Part shown: positions 15,893-23,172 of the stretch, piece after piece
Layout of the letters: every line of letters starts with the position of its first letter
How positions within the stretch are numbered: the first letter of the stretch is position 1
NCBI GenBank assembly: GCA_964636895.1
Contig: CAZWUW010000006.1
Coordinates: 1 to 57,657, forward strand
DNA from: CAZWUW01 sp964636895
GTDB lineage: Bacteria > Bacillota > Thermincolia > Thermincolales > CAZWUW01
Length of the DNA stretch: 57,657 bases
Reading direction: 5' to 3'
Program-made: the position numbers and the translations under genes
Notes under the pieces: model-generated
What the model saw: the letters and a program-made list of their open reading frames with translations, nothing else
Told to the model about the DNA's origin: nothing
Database searches by the model: none

Positions 15893-16258
15893 CTACTGTT
15901 TGCTCTGCCAATCAGTAATAGCCTGATGCAGAGCATCCGCAGCCAGGTTGGAACAGTGCATCTTAGCGGCAGGCAGGCCGCCCAGTTCTTCCGCCACATG
16001 TTTGTTGGTAATCTGCAGGGCTTCTTCGACCGTCTTCCCTTTTACCATTTCCGTCACCATGCTGCTGGTGGCGATGGCCGCCCCGCAGCCAAAAGTCTTG
16101 AACTTAACATCCTTAATTATGTTATCCTCAACTACAATAGAAATCCGCATAATGTCCCCGCAGGTGGGGTTGCCCACTTCACCTACGCCGTCGGCGTTTT
16201 CTATTTCTCCCACATTCCTGGGGTTAGTGAAATGGTCCATAACTTTTTCACTATACAT
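15893..16258 (-). CDS. Iron-sulfur cluster scaffold IscU/NifU-like
   Basis: A 121-residue U-type scaffold. It carries the three cluster-assembly cysteines (NPTCGD, FGCGAAI, MHCSNLA) and the DHFTNPRNVG start typical of the family. ATG 16258 is chosen because GGAG lies ten bases upstream and because the family begins MYSEKVMDHF; upstream in-frame codons would extend it into the nifS tail. It overlaps nifS by eight bases. The order rrf2-nifS-iscU-mnmA supports a role in cluster assembly and tRNA thiolation. Confidence 0.93.
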   Translation of the reverse strand: MYSEKVMDHFTNPRNVGEIENADGVGEVGNPTCGDIMRISIVVEDNIIKDVKFKTFGCGAAIATSSMVTEMVKGKTVEEALQITNKHVAEELGGLPAAKMHCSNLAADALHQAITDWQSKQ

Positions 16259-17459
16259 TTGAGCAGCACTCCTTCTTAGCATGGGTTCCGGGCTGGTTCA
16301 GGCGCTGGTATAGCGGTGACATTGCCCTTAATCTCTCTACAATTTCAGGGATGGTTTCAAGCACACAATCTATCTCTTCTTCAGTATTATCTTTACCCAG
16401 TGTCAGCCGCAAAGAACCATGGGCAACTTCATGGGAAAGTCCCATTGCCAGCAGCACATGGGACGGATCCAGAGACCCTGATGTGCACGCCGAGCCGCTG
16501 GAAGCCGCAATCCCTTTCATATCCAGACTCAAAAGCAAGGATTCGCCCTCGATGAAACGGAAGCTGAAATTAACATTGTTCGGCAGCCGCAAGGTCGGAT
16601 GACCGTTAAGTTTGATATCGGTAACCCGGCTCATAATACCATCAATTAACTTATCCCGCAGCCTGGTCTGGTTTTCCGCCTGCCTTTCCAGGTCGGTCAC
16701 CGCTTTTTCGATAGCCAGCCCAAACCCGATAATACCCGGCATATTCTCTGTACCCGGACGCCGTTTCCGTTCCTGGGAACCGCCGAAAGCAATGGGCATA
16801 TTTTTGGTTCCCCGGCGCATATACAAGGCCCCAACGCCTTTAGGCCCATAAAACTTATGCGCAGATACTGACAACATATCCAAATTTAATTCATCAACAT
16901 TAACCGGAATTTTACCGATGGACTGCACGGTATCACTATGAAAACAAATCCCCTTGGCACGCGCAATGGCACCGATTTCTTTGATGGGTTGAACTGTACC
17001 CACCTCATTATTGGCATGCATAACAGTAATCAGGATAGTCTGGTCGGTAATGGCCTGCCGGACATCTTCCGGGTTAACCAAACCATACTCGTCTACCGGC
17101 AGGTATGTAACGGTAAAACCTTCTCGCTCCAATGCTTTACATGTATCCAGCACGGCATGGTGTTCAATTTGGGAAGTAATGATATGGTTGCCGCGCCTTC
17201 TGCCGGCCACAGCCGCCCCGCGAATTGCCATATTATCAGCTTCCGTACCGCCGCTGGTAAATATAATCTCACTAGGCTGAGCGCCGATAGCCCGGGCAAC
17301 CTTTTCCCTGGCTGTTTCCATCGCTTTCTTAGCTTCCCGCCCAAAAGAGTGGACACTCGAAGGATTGCCATAATTTTCGGTCATATAAGTTAACATTAGT
17401 TCGGCAATATCTTTGTCAACTCCGGTGGTAGCGCTGTGATCCATATATATTTTGCGCAT
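16251..17459 (-). CDS. Cysteine desulfurase NifS/IscS
   Basis: A 402-residue PLP enzyme that removes sulfur from cysteine. It has YMDHSATT at the start, the IEHHAVL and MHANNEVGT blocks, the PLP lysine in SVSAHKFYGPKG, and the catalytic cysteine in SGSACTSGSLDPSHVL. The short segment around this cysteine fits the IscS/NifS class. ATG 17459 follows GGAG by 11 bases; the longer frame to 17567 lacks a start signal and overlaps rrf2. The tail ends in KKECCSNV, two extra cysteines that could pass sulfur to IscU or MnmA (inference). Confidence 0.94.
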   Translation of the reverse strand: MRKIYMDHSATTGVDKDIAELMLTYMTENYGNPSSVHSFGREAKKAMETAREKVARAIGAQPSEIIFTSGGTEADNMAIRGAAVAGRRRGNHIITSQIEHHAVLDTCKALEREGFTVTYLPVDEYGLVNPEDVRQAITDQTILITVMHANNEVGTVQPIKEIGAIARAKGICFHSDTVQSIGKIPVNVDELNLDMLSVSAHKFYGPKGVGALYMRRGTKNMPIAFGGSQERKRRPGTENMPGIIGFGLAIEKAVTDLERQAENQTRLRDKLIDGIMSRVTDIKLNGHPTLRLPNNVNFSFRFIEGESLLLSLDMKGIAASSGSACTSGSLDPSHVLLAMGLSHEVAHGSLRLTLGKDNTEEEIDCVLETIPEIVERLRAMSPLYQRLNQPGTHAKKECCSNV

Positions 17460-17478
17460 TAAAAGGTCAGCTCCTTCG

Positions 17479-17931
17479 TTAAATATAATACATGTAAAAA
17501 TTGTTGGCCATTTTGGCTTTTTCGGCGTCTTTACACATATCTGCGAGGGAAATGGAGTCCAGCACATCCTCGATACTGACCCGCACTTTTTCCCAAACGT
17601 TACGGGTAATACAAAATTCAGCCTTCATGCAGTTTTCCGGCCCTTTATCTGTCACGCATTCCACCGGAGCGATAGGCCCCTCCAGAACCCGCACTATATC
17701 TCCAACCTTGATTTCTTCCGGCTCCCGGGACAGCACATAACCACCCTGCGCACCCCGCACGCTTTTCACCAGCCCGGCTTTTCTAAGGCCGGCAATCAGC
17801 TGCTCCAGATAATGCTCGGACAGGTCCTGCCGTTCGGCAATACTTTTAAGTGAAATAGGACCTTCACCGAAGTGCTGAGCTAAATCAAACATGGCCTGCA
17901 CGCCGTAATGACCCTTAGTTGATACCTTCAA
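17479..17931 (-). CDS. Rrf2-family regulator (IscR/CymR type)
   Basis: A 150-residue winged-helix regulator beginning MKVSTKGHYGVQAMFDLA, with recognition-helix region LSEHYLEQLIAGLRKAGLVKS and wing RGAQGGYVL. Three cysteines (ECVTDKGPENC and CMKAEFC) lie where IscR binds its [2Fe-2S] cluster, though the first gap is eight residues instead of five. Cluster binding is therefore plausible, as in clostridial IscR. It precedes nifS by 19 bases, so it probably autoregulates the cluster-assembly operon. CymR-type control of sulfur metabolism is the alternative. Confidence 0.88.
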   Translation of the reverse strand: MKVSTKGHYGVQAMFDLAQHFGEGPISLKSIAERQDLSEHYLEQLIAGLRKAGLVKSVRGAQGGYVLSREPEEIKVGDIVRVLEGPIAPVECVTDKGPENCMKAEFCITRNVWEKVRVSIEDVLDSISLADMCKDAEKAKMANNFYMYYI

Positions 17932-17951
17932 TGCTATTTCCCTCCCGCAAT

Positions 17952-18013
17952 CCCTAGTAATTTACTGGGTATTTTCTTAGGATTATATTAGCATATTGCC
18001 TTTTTAATGTCAA
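17952..18013 (-). promoter_or_regulatory. rrf2-nifS promoter and operator
   Basis: TTGACA (18008-18013) and TAATAT (17985-17990) are separated by 17 bases on the minus strand. Just downstream, CCCAGTAAATTACTAGGG (17952-17969) is a near-perfect inverted repeat, a likely Rrf2 site. Confidence 0.75.
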
Positions 18014-18069
18014 ACGAATTCCAAGCATTTTAGTATGTTTTTTTTGGGTTAAATATATACCTGTTTTTA

Positions 18070-19392
18070 TTATTTGCTTTTCTTGAACTGCTCCATCCGT
18101 TCCCGCACATTTTTCTCCCAACCGTTTTCCGTAGGCTTATAATAAACAGTCCCAACAAGTTCATCAGGCAAATACTGCTGCTCCACGTAATTTCCGGCGG
18201 AATGGTGCGGGTACTTATAATCTCGACCATGGCCCAGTTTGGCGGCACCTTTATAATGGGTATCCCGGAGATGTAAGGGTACCGGTCCCAAGGTCTTGTT
18301 TTCAATATCTGCCAAAGCTCCGTCAATACCCTTAATCATCGCATTGCTCTTGGGTGCCGTGGCAATGTAAACAGTAGCTTCCGCAAGGGGCAGCCGGGCC
18401 TCCGGCATGCCGATGTACTCTAACGCCTGGGCGGCGGCCATGGCTACCAGCAACGCCTGCGGGTCTGCCATCCCCACATCCTCCGCCGCATGGACCACCA
18501 GCCGCCGGGCAATAAAACGGGGGTCCTCGCCGGCATATATCATCCGCGCCAGCCAGTGCAGAGCCGCATCAGGATCGGAGCCGCGCAGGCTTTTGATAAA
18601 TGCCGAAATAACGTCATAATGGTTGTCACCGGCTTTATCGTAGCGTACTGCCCGCTTTTGAATGGATTCCTCAGCAACTTCCCTGGTAATCACCCGCTTA
18701 CCCTCACCGTCAAGCGGGGTGGTGACCACTGCCAATTCAACAGCATTCAGAGCTGTGCGGGCATCCCCGTTAGCGACATTGACAATATGTGCCAGCGCCG
18801 CATCGTGCAAAGCCACCGTATATCCTCCCAGGCCACGTTCTTCATCTCTAAGCGCAGCCAGAATAAGGTTTTTCACGTCTTCATCCGCCAAGTTCTCAAA
18901 CCGGAAAACCCGGGACCGGGACAACAACGGCGCATTGACTTCAAAATAAGGATTTTCCGTAGTAGCACCAATGAGTACAATGGTTCCGTCTTCCACCGCC
19001 GGCAGTAAGGCATCCTGCTGAGACTTGTTAAACCGATGAATTTCATCAATAAAGAGGATTGTTTTCTGCCCGTACATGCCCAACCGGTCCCGGGCGCCGT
19101 TAATCACGTTCCTGATCTCCGCCACCCCGGAAGTCACCGCATTAATCTGCTCAAAGAAAGCCCGCGTGGTATTAGCAATCACCCTAGCCAAGGTGGTTTT
19201 GCCACTGCCCGGCGGACCGTAAAAAATTACTGAAGATAACTGGTCGGCCTCAATAGCCCGGCGCAGTAATTTGCCTGGTCCCGCTATATGCTCTTGACCC
19301 ACAAACTCGTCTAACGTGCGCGGGCGCATACGTACCGCCAAGGGGGCATTTTTTTTTAACTGCTGCTGCCGCCCGCTTTCAAACAGGTCCAT
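18070..19392 (-). CDS. rarA: Replication-associated recombination AAA+ ATPase RarA/MgsA
   Basis: A 440-residue clamp-loader-like AAA+ protein. RMRPRTLDEFVGQEHI opens the ATPase domain; Walker A GPPGSGKTTLA, Walker B LFIDEIHRFNKSQQDALLP and sensor GATTENPYFEV are intact. The C-terminal half (DPDAALHWLARMIYAGEDPRFIARRL) forms the tetramerisation region. RarA acts at stalled replication forks. Length is usual. It is separated from trxA by a terminator-like palindromic repeat and from rrf2 by a promoter region, so it is probably monocistronic. Confidence 0.95.
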   Translation of the reverse strand: MDLFESGRQQQLKKNAPLAVRMRPRTLDEFVGQEHIAGPGKLLRRAIEADQLSSVIFYGPPGSGKTTLARVIANTTRAFFEQINAVTSGVAEIRNVINGARDRLGMYGQKTILFIDEIHRFNKSQQDALLPAVEDGTIVLIGATTENPYFEVNAPLLSRSRVFRFENLADEDVKNLILAALRDEERGLGGYTVALHDAALAHIVNVANGDARTALNAVELAVVTTPLDGEGKRVITREVAEESIQKRAVRYDKAGDNHYDVISAFIKSLRGSDPDAALHWLARMIYAGEDPRFIARRLVVHAAEDVGMADPQALLVAMAAAQALEYIGMPEARLPLAEATVYIATAPKSNAMIKGIDGALADIENKTLGPVPLHLRDTHYKGAAKLGHGRDYKYPHHSAGNYVEQQYLPDELVGTVYYKPTENGWEKNVRERMEQFKKSK

Positions 19393-19422
19393 ATTTTATT
19401 CTCCTTTTCTCACCAAGTACAA

Positions 19423-19491
19423 AAAACCACAGCGCACACACGGCACACAGCAAGTTTTTCCTTCTGTGTACAATGTGAACTCTGTGGTTTC
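19423..19491 (-). terminator. Palindromic repeat acting as trxA terminator
   Basis: AAACCACAG...CTGTGGTTT form the outer stem and ACACAG...CTGTGT an inner one; TTTTTTG follows on the minus strand. This ACCACAGAG.../...CTGTGGT layout resembles a palindromic repeat I recall from many bacterial genomes, so it may be a dispersed element co-opted as a terminator. Confidence 0.65.
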
Positions 19492-19506
19492 ATTTATATA
19501 AGCAAT

Positions 19507-19836
19507 TTATAGATGTTTATCTAATAACGCCTTCAAATCAGCTTTTGATTTAAAACCAACCACCCGGTCCACGGCTGCCCCGCCTTTAAAAACAATCAGC
19601 GTGGGAATGCTCATAACGCCATATTCTACGGCCACCTGGCGGTTATCATCAACATTTACCTTGCCTACTTTAGCTTTTCCCTCATATTCTCCCGCAATTT
19701 CATCCACTACCGGAGCAATCATCCGGCAGGGTGAGCACCACGGCGCCCAAAAATCCACCAAGACAGGCACGGCCGCCTCCAAAACTTCAGTTTTAAAACT
19801 TTCGTTATTCAACGCCAGAACTTTTTCGCTTGCCAT
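19507..19836 (-). CDS. trxA: Thioredoxin
   Basis: A 109-residue thioredoxin. The fold motifs are clear (VLVDFWAPWC, PVVDEIAGEY, VNVDDNRQVAVEYGVMSIPTLIVFKGG). The active site reads WCSPCR where thioredoxins normally have WCGPC; the change may shift redox potential. ATG 19836 follows GGAG by eight bases; the longer frame to 19872 runs into the sensor gene and lacks a site. It lies 25 bases downstream of a CsoR/CstR-family repressor under one promoter, so expression should respond to that sensor. Confidence 0.94.
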   Translation of the reverse strand: MASEKVLALNNESFKTEVLEAAVPVLVDFWAPWCSPCRMIAPVVDEIAGEYEGKAKVGKVNVDDNRQVAVEYGVMSIPTLIVFKGGAAVDRVVGFKSKADLKALLDKHL

Positions 19837-19861
19837 CGGCGACACTCCTTTCGTATTTTCT

Positions 19862-20149
19862 TTATTCTGCAAAGCGGGTGATAACGGAAATTAGCTTTTC
19901 CAATTCCTCAAGCTTCTTTTCATTGTTGTCAGCCTCTGTTGTTTTTTCAAAACACTGGGCCGCCTGATGTTTCAGTACCACCTGGCCCACCATTTTAAGC
20001 GCCGCCCGCGCCGCCGCCACCTGGGTGAGAATTTCCTGGCAGTTCTTACCTTCCTCAACCATCCGGTGAATTCCTTTGACCTGACCTTCAACCCGTTTTA
20101 ACCGCTTACATAAATTCTCTTTAATCACAATAGTTGCCTCTGCTTCCAA
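19862..20149 (-). CDS. CsoR-family sensor, CstR-like (persulfide-type)
   Basis: A 95-residue all-helical DUF156 repressor (CKRLKRVEGQVKGIHRMVEEGKNCQEIL). The first ligand cysteine (NCQEIL) and the second (HQAAQCFE) are kept with the usual 29-residue spacing. The residue at the Cu(I)-binding His position is Gln. CstR persulfide sensors also keep both cysteines and lack this His, so sulfane-sulfur sensing is favoured over copper. TTG 20149 is chosen as start, about eight bases after GGAGGGG; TTG 20167 after AGGAGGG is equally possible. Cotranscription with trxA fits a thiol-stress role. Confidence 0.85.
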   Translation of the reverse strand: MEAEATIVIKENLCKRLKRVEGQVKGIHRMVEEGKNCQEILTQVAAARAALKMVGQVVLKHQAAQCFEKTTEADNNEKKLEELEKLISVITRFAE

Positions 20150-20169
20150 AATCAAAACCCCTCCCAACT

Positions 20170-20225
20170 TACCCTCCTAGGGTATTAGGTATTTTTATTA
20201 TAATTGCTCATCCAGGGTTTGTCAA
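20170..20225 (-). promoter_or_regulatory. Sensor-trxA promoter with 6-3-6 operator
   Basis: TTGACA (20220-20225), 17-base spacer, TATAAT (20197-20202): a consensus sigma-A promoter on the minus strand. Downstream, TACCCT-AGG-AGGGTA (20170-20184) is a perfect inverted repeat of the CsoR/CstR operator type that also contains the AGGAGGG ribosome binding site. Autorepression is expected. Confidence 0.85.
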
Positions 20226-20238
20226 TTTGATCATGATA

Positions 20239-21012
20239 TCATTTATTAGCCTGCCCGGATTTAAGCAAGTCCCTGACCACTACACCGGCCATGATCAAGC
20301 CTACCACCGGGGGTACAAAGGAAATGCTGCCGGGAATCTGTCGGCGTAAAGCACAGTTGGCAACAGCTTCCTTATTAGTACAAACACAATGTTTTTTACA
20401 ACTGCCGGCAATTTCCCTGGGGATAATTGGCGGCTCTTTTGAATACACTACTTTGACCCCTTTTGCAATCCCGGCCTTTTTCAATTCCCGGCGCATTACC
20501 TTGGCCAGCGGGCAAACAGATGTAGCACAGATATCCGCCACCTCAAAAGCGGCCGGATCAAGCTTATTGCCGGCGCCCATAGCACAGACAATAGGGATTT
20601 CATTGGCAACAGCCCGCTTAACCAAATCCAGTTTGCCTGTTACCGTATCAATGGCATCAGCTATGTAATCCAAATCACCGGAGAGTAACCCGGCGCCTTT
20701 TTCCGGGGTATAAAACTCCCTGATGGCGGCAACTTCAGCTTCCGGGTTAATTTCCATAACCCGTTCCCGCATAAGCTCAACCTTGGGCCGGCCGACCGTT
20801 GACTGCAGTGCGTGTAATTGGCGGTTAATATTGGTCAGGCAGACATCATCATAATCCACCAACACCAATTTGCCAACCCCGGCTCTAGCCAAAGCCTCAA
20901 CCGTATAGGCCCCTACCCCGCCAATACCGAAAACCGCTACTTTACTATTCGCCAATATCTCAAGACCTTCAGGCCCGATTAATAGTTCTGTCCGTGAGAA
21001 CCTATGTAACAT
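20239..21012 (-). CDS. tcdA: tRNA threonylcarbamoyladenosine dehydratase TcdA (ThiF/E1 family)
   Basis: A 257-residue E1-like enzyme. It has the nucleotide-binding motif VFGIGGVGAYTVEALARAG, VDYDDVCLTNINRQ, and DAIDTVTGKLDLV. The C-terminal half is family-typical (CATSVCPLAKVMRRELKK). TcdA dehydrates t6A37 of tRNA to its cyclic form. ATG 21012 begins MLHRFSRTELLIG and follows AGGAGG; the frame open to 21102 runs backward through the 6S RNA. The order aspS-6S RNA-tcdA matches B. subtilis aspS-bsrA-yrvM. Confidence 0.92.
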   Translation of the reverse strand: MLHRFSRTELLIGPEGLEILANSKVAVFGIGGVGAYTVEALARAGVGKLVLVDYDDVCLTNINRQLHALQSTVGRPKVELMRERVMEINPEAEVAAIREFYTPEKGAGLLSGDLDYIADAIDTVTGKLDLVKRAVANEIPIVCAMGAGNKLDPAAFEVADICATSVCPLAKVMRRELKKAGIAKGVKVVYSKEPPIIPREIAGSCKKHCVCTNKEAVANCALRRQIPGSISFVPPVVGLIMAGVVVRDLLKSGQANK

Positions 21013-21039
21013 AAACCCTCCTGTTTTTGCTGAAAATAA

Positions 21040-21243
21040 ATAAACCCCACCAGTGCCGTGGGCCGTCGCGATTGAACCTGAGCTCATCAGGTGGGTGCTC
21101 ACCTGTCTGCTTTATGTTTCCTTCGCGGTTAGGGAAGGCATACAAGCCACAAACAGAGTATCGCTCCCATAGTATTGGTGTTGGCTCAATACTATAACGG
21201 CTAAACACGCGCATAGTAGGGTGTTTTCTAGCTGTTCAATTAT
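21040..21243 (-). ncRNA. ssrS: 6S RNA (SsrS/BsrA type)
   Basis: A gene-free stretch between aspS and tcdA on the minus strand. It contains 6S-like blocks (CAGGTGAGCACCCACCTG, then GAGCTCAGGTTCAATC and GCGACGGCCCACGGCA) and ends in the terminator stem CCCAC-GGCACTG-GTGGG followed by TTTATTTATTTT. A promoter lies just upstream. The position between aspS and tcdA is that of B. subtilis 6S-1 RNA. 6S RNA mimics an open promoter and sequesters sigma-A RNA polymerase. The ends are estimated from promoter and terminator (about 204 bases). Confidence 0.88.
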
Positions 21244-21249
21244 AAGTTT

Positions 21250-21279
21250 AATATAACATACACATATAAAGGTTTTCAA
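21250..21279 (-). promoter_or_regulatory. 6S RNA promoter
   Basis: TTGAAA (21274-21279) and TATATT (21250-21255) with an 18-base spacer on the minus strand, placing the start near 21243. The interval 21280-21381 toward aspS shows no convincing terminator. Confidence 0.6.
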
Positions 21280-21381
21280 GTGCCAATAAATGTCGTCTTT
21301 TGTTGCTAATTTTAGTATGCGGCTGTATATCAGTTTTTATGCGCGCGTTTGGTCTTTCAGTCATGATTTCCATTCCCCGGG

Positions 21382-23172
21382 TTACTTCTTCGTCACCACA
21401 TTCAACTTAATATGCAGCTCCCGTAATTGACGCGGGGTGACATCCGACGGAGCCTGAGTCATCAGGTCGGTGGCGCTTTGGGTCTTGGGGAAGGCAATGA
21501 CGTCCCGGATAGTGTCTTTTTTGGCCATCAGCATAACCATCCGGTCCAGCCCAAAGGCGATCCCGCCGTGCGGAGGAGCACCGTATTCAAAGGCATCCAA
21601 CAGAAAACCGAACTTTTCAGATGATTCCTCAGGTGACATGCCCAGCAAGGCAAACATCTTGTCCTGAATATCCCGGCGATGGATACGGATACTACCGCCC
21701 CCTAATTCCACCCCGTTTAATACCATATCGTATGCCTTAGCCCGTACCTTGCCCGGTTCGTTTTCCATCAGTGCCAGGTCTTCATCCATTGGCGCTGTAA
21801 AAGGATGATGAATTGCCACCCAGCGGCGTTCTTCCTGGTCAAACTCCAGCAGCGGGAATTCTAAGACCCAGACAAATTTAAACTCATCGGGGTTAATTAG
21901 ACCCTTCTTTTTGGCCAACTCTACCCGCAAAGCACCTAACGCGGCAGCCACCACGGCCGGCGTGTCAGCTACAAAGAACAACAAGTCACCCGGTTCAGCG
22001 CCGAACTTATCCAGCATAGCCTTAATCTCGTCTTCTTTGAAAAACTTTAATATTGGCGATTTCAATCCTTCCTCGGTAACAACAATATAAGCCAGTCCCT
22101 TGGCCCCGTAAATAGCCGCAAACTGAGTCAGGTCATCAATTTCCTTCCGGCTGAAATGGGCACAGCCTTTAGCATTAATGCCTTTGACCTGGCCGCCGCC
22201 GGCAGCAACACCGGCAAATACCTTGAAGTCCGACCGCGCCACCATTTCCGTAAAGTCCTGCAGTTCCAGCCCGAACCTGAGGTCCGGCTTATCAGAACCG
22301 TAGCGGTCCATGGCTTCTTTGTATGTCAACCGGGGAAAAGGCTTTTCAATTTCGATACCCGCTGCTTCTTTAAATGTATGGGCAATCATTTCTTCCATCA
22401 GGCTGAGGACATCATCAACATCAACAAAAGACATTTCCAGGTCAATCTGGGTAAATTCCGGCTGACGGTCGGCACGCAGGTCTTCGTCCCTGAAACAGCG
22501 TACCACCTGAAAATATTTTTCCATCCCGGCCACCATCAGAATTTGTTTGAAAATCTGGGGTGACTGGGGCAGCGCGTAAAACTTGCCGGGATTCACCCGA
22601 CTCGGCACCAGGTAATCCCGGGCACCCTCCGGCGTACTCTTGGTAAGCATAGGCGTTTCAATTTCCAAAAACCCGTCCCGGTCAAGGAAATCCCGGGCGG
22701 CTTTGGCAGCCTTATGTCTTAAAATCATCGCCTGCTGCATATCCGGACGGCGCAGGTCCAGGTAGCGGTAGCGCAACCGGATGTTTTCATCCACCTCAAC
22801 ATTTTCTTCAATATAAAACGGCGGGGTTTTAGCCCGATTCAGGACACGCAGCTCGGCAACATATACTTCAATAGCGCCGGTAGTCAGATTAGGATTAATT
22901 TTGTCCTCATCCCGCCGGCGAACTTCACCTACCACAGCCAGCACATATTCACCGCGAACCTTCTCCGCTTTTGCAAAATACTCTTTGGCGGTTTCCGGGC
23001 TAAACACGAGTTGAATAATCCCGGAACGGTCCCGCAGATCAACGAAAATTAACCCGCCGTGATCCCGCCGCGTATTTACCCAACCCATCAATATTACTTC
23101 CCTGCCCACTTCTGCGCTGGTCAAAAGCCCGCACCGGTGGGTTCTTTTTAAACCCTGGATGGATTCTGCCAT
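21382..23172 (-). CDS. aspS: Aspartyl-tRNA synthetase
   Basis: A 596-residue class II synthetase of the long bacterial AspRS type. It has an OB-fold anticodon domain (about 15-115, VILMGWVNTRRDHGGLIFVDLRD), motif 2 (FRDEDLRADRQPEFTQID), a GAD insertion domain, and motif 3 (GIAFGLDRMVMLM). Whether it is discriminating (Asp only) or also charges tRNA-Asn cannot be told from sight; AspRS enzymes of this type are often non-discriminating when asnS is absent. The start ATG overlaps the hisS stop as TAATG, so the two synthetases are coupled as in B. subtilis. Confidence 0.96.
   Translation of the reverse strand: MAESIQGLKRTHRCGLLTSAEVGREVILMGWVNTRRDHGGLIFVDLRDRSGIIQLVFSPETAKEYFAKAEKVRGEYVLAVVGEVRRRDEDKINPNLTTGAIEVYVAELRVLNRAKTPPFYIEENVEVDENIRLRYRYLDLRRPDMQQAMILRHKAAKAARDFLDRDGFLEIETPMLTKSTPEGARDYLVPSRVNPGKFYALPQSPQIFKQILMVAGMEKYFQVVRCFRDEDLRADRQPEFTQIDLEMSFVDVDDVLSLMEEMIAHTFKEAAGIEIEKPFPRLTYKEAMDRYGSDKPDLRFGLELQDFTEMVARSDFKVFAGVAAGGGQVKGINAKGCAHFSRKEIDDLTQFAAIYGAKGLAYIVVTEEGLKSPILKFFKEDEIKAMLDKFGAEPGDLLFFVADTPAVVAAALGALRVELAKKKGLINPDEFKFVWVLEFPLLEFDQEERRWVAIHHPFTAPMDEDLALMENEPGKVRAKAYDMVLNGVELGGGSIRIHRRDIQDKMFALLGMSPEESSEKFGFLLDAFEYGAPPHGGIAFGLDRMVMLMAKKDTIRDVIAFPKTQSATDLMTQAPSDVTPRQLRELHIKLNVVTKK

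Noticed and set aside
20239..21214. Extension of the tcdA frame upstream of 21012 and a 70-codon frame at 21002-21214
   Set aside because: Both cross the 6S RNA; the ATG at 21012 has an AGGAGG and begins with the expected family sequence.
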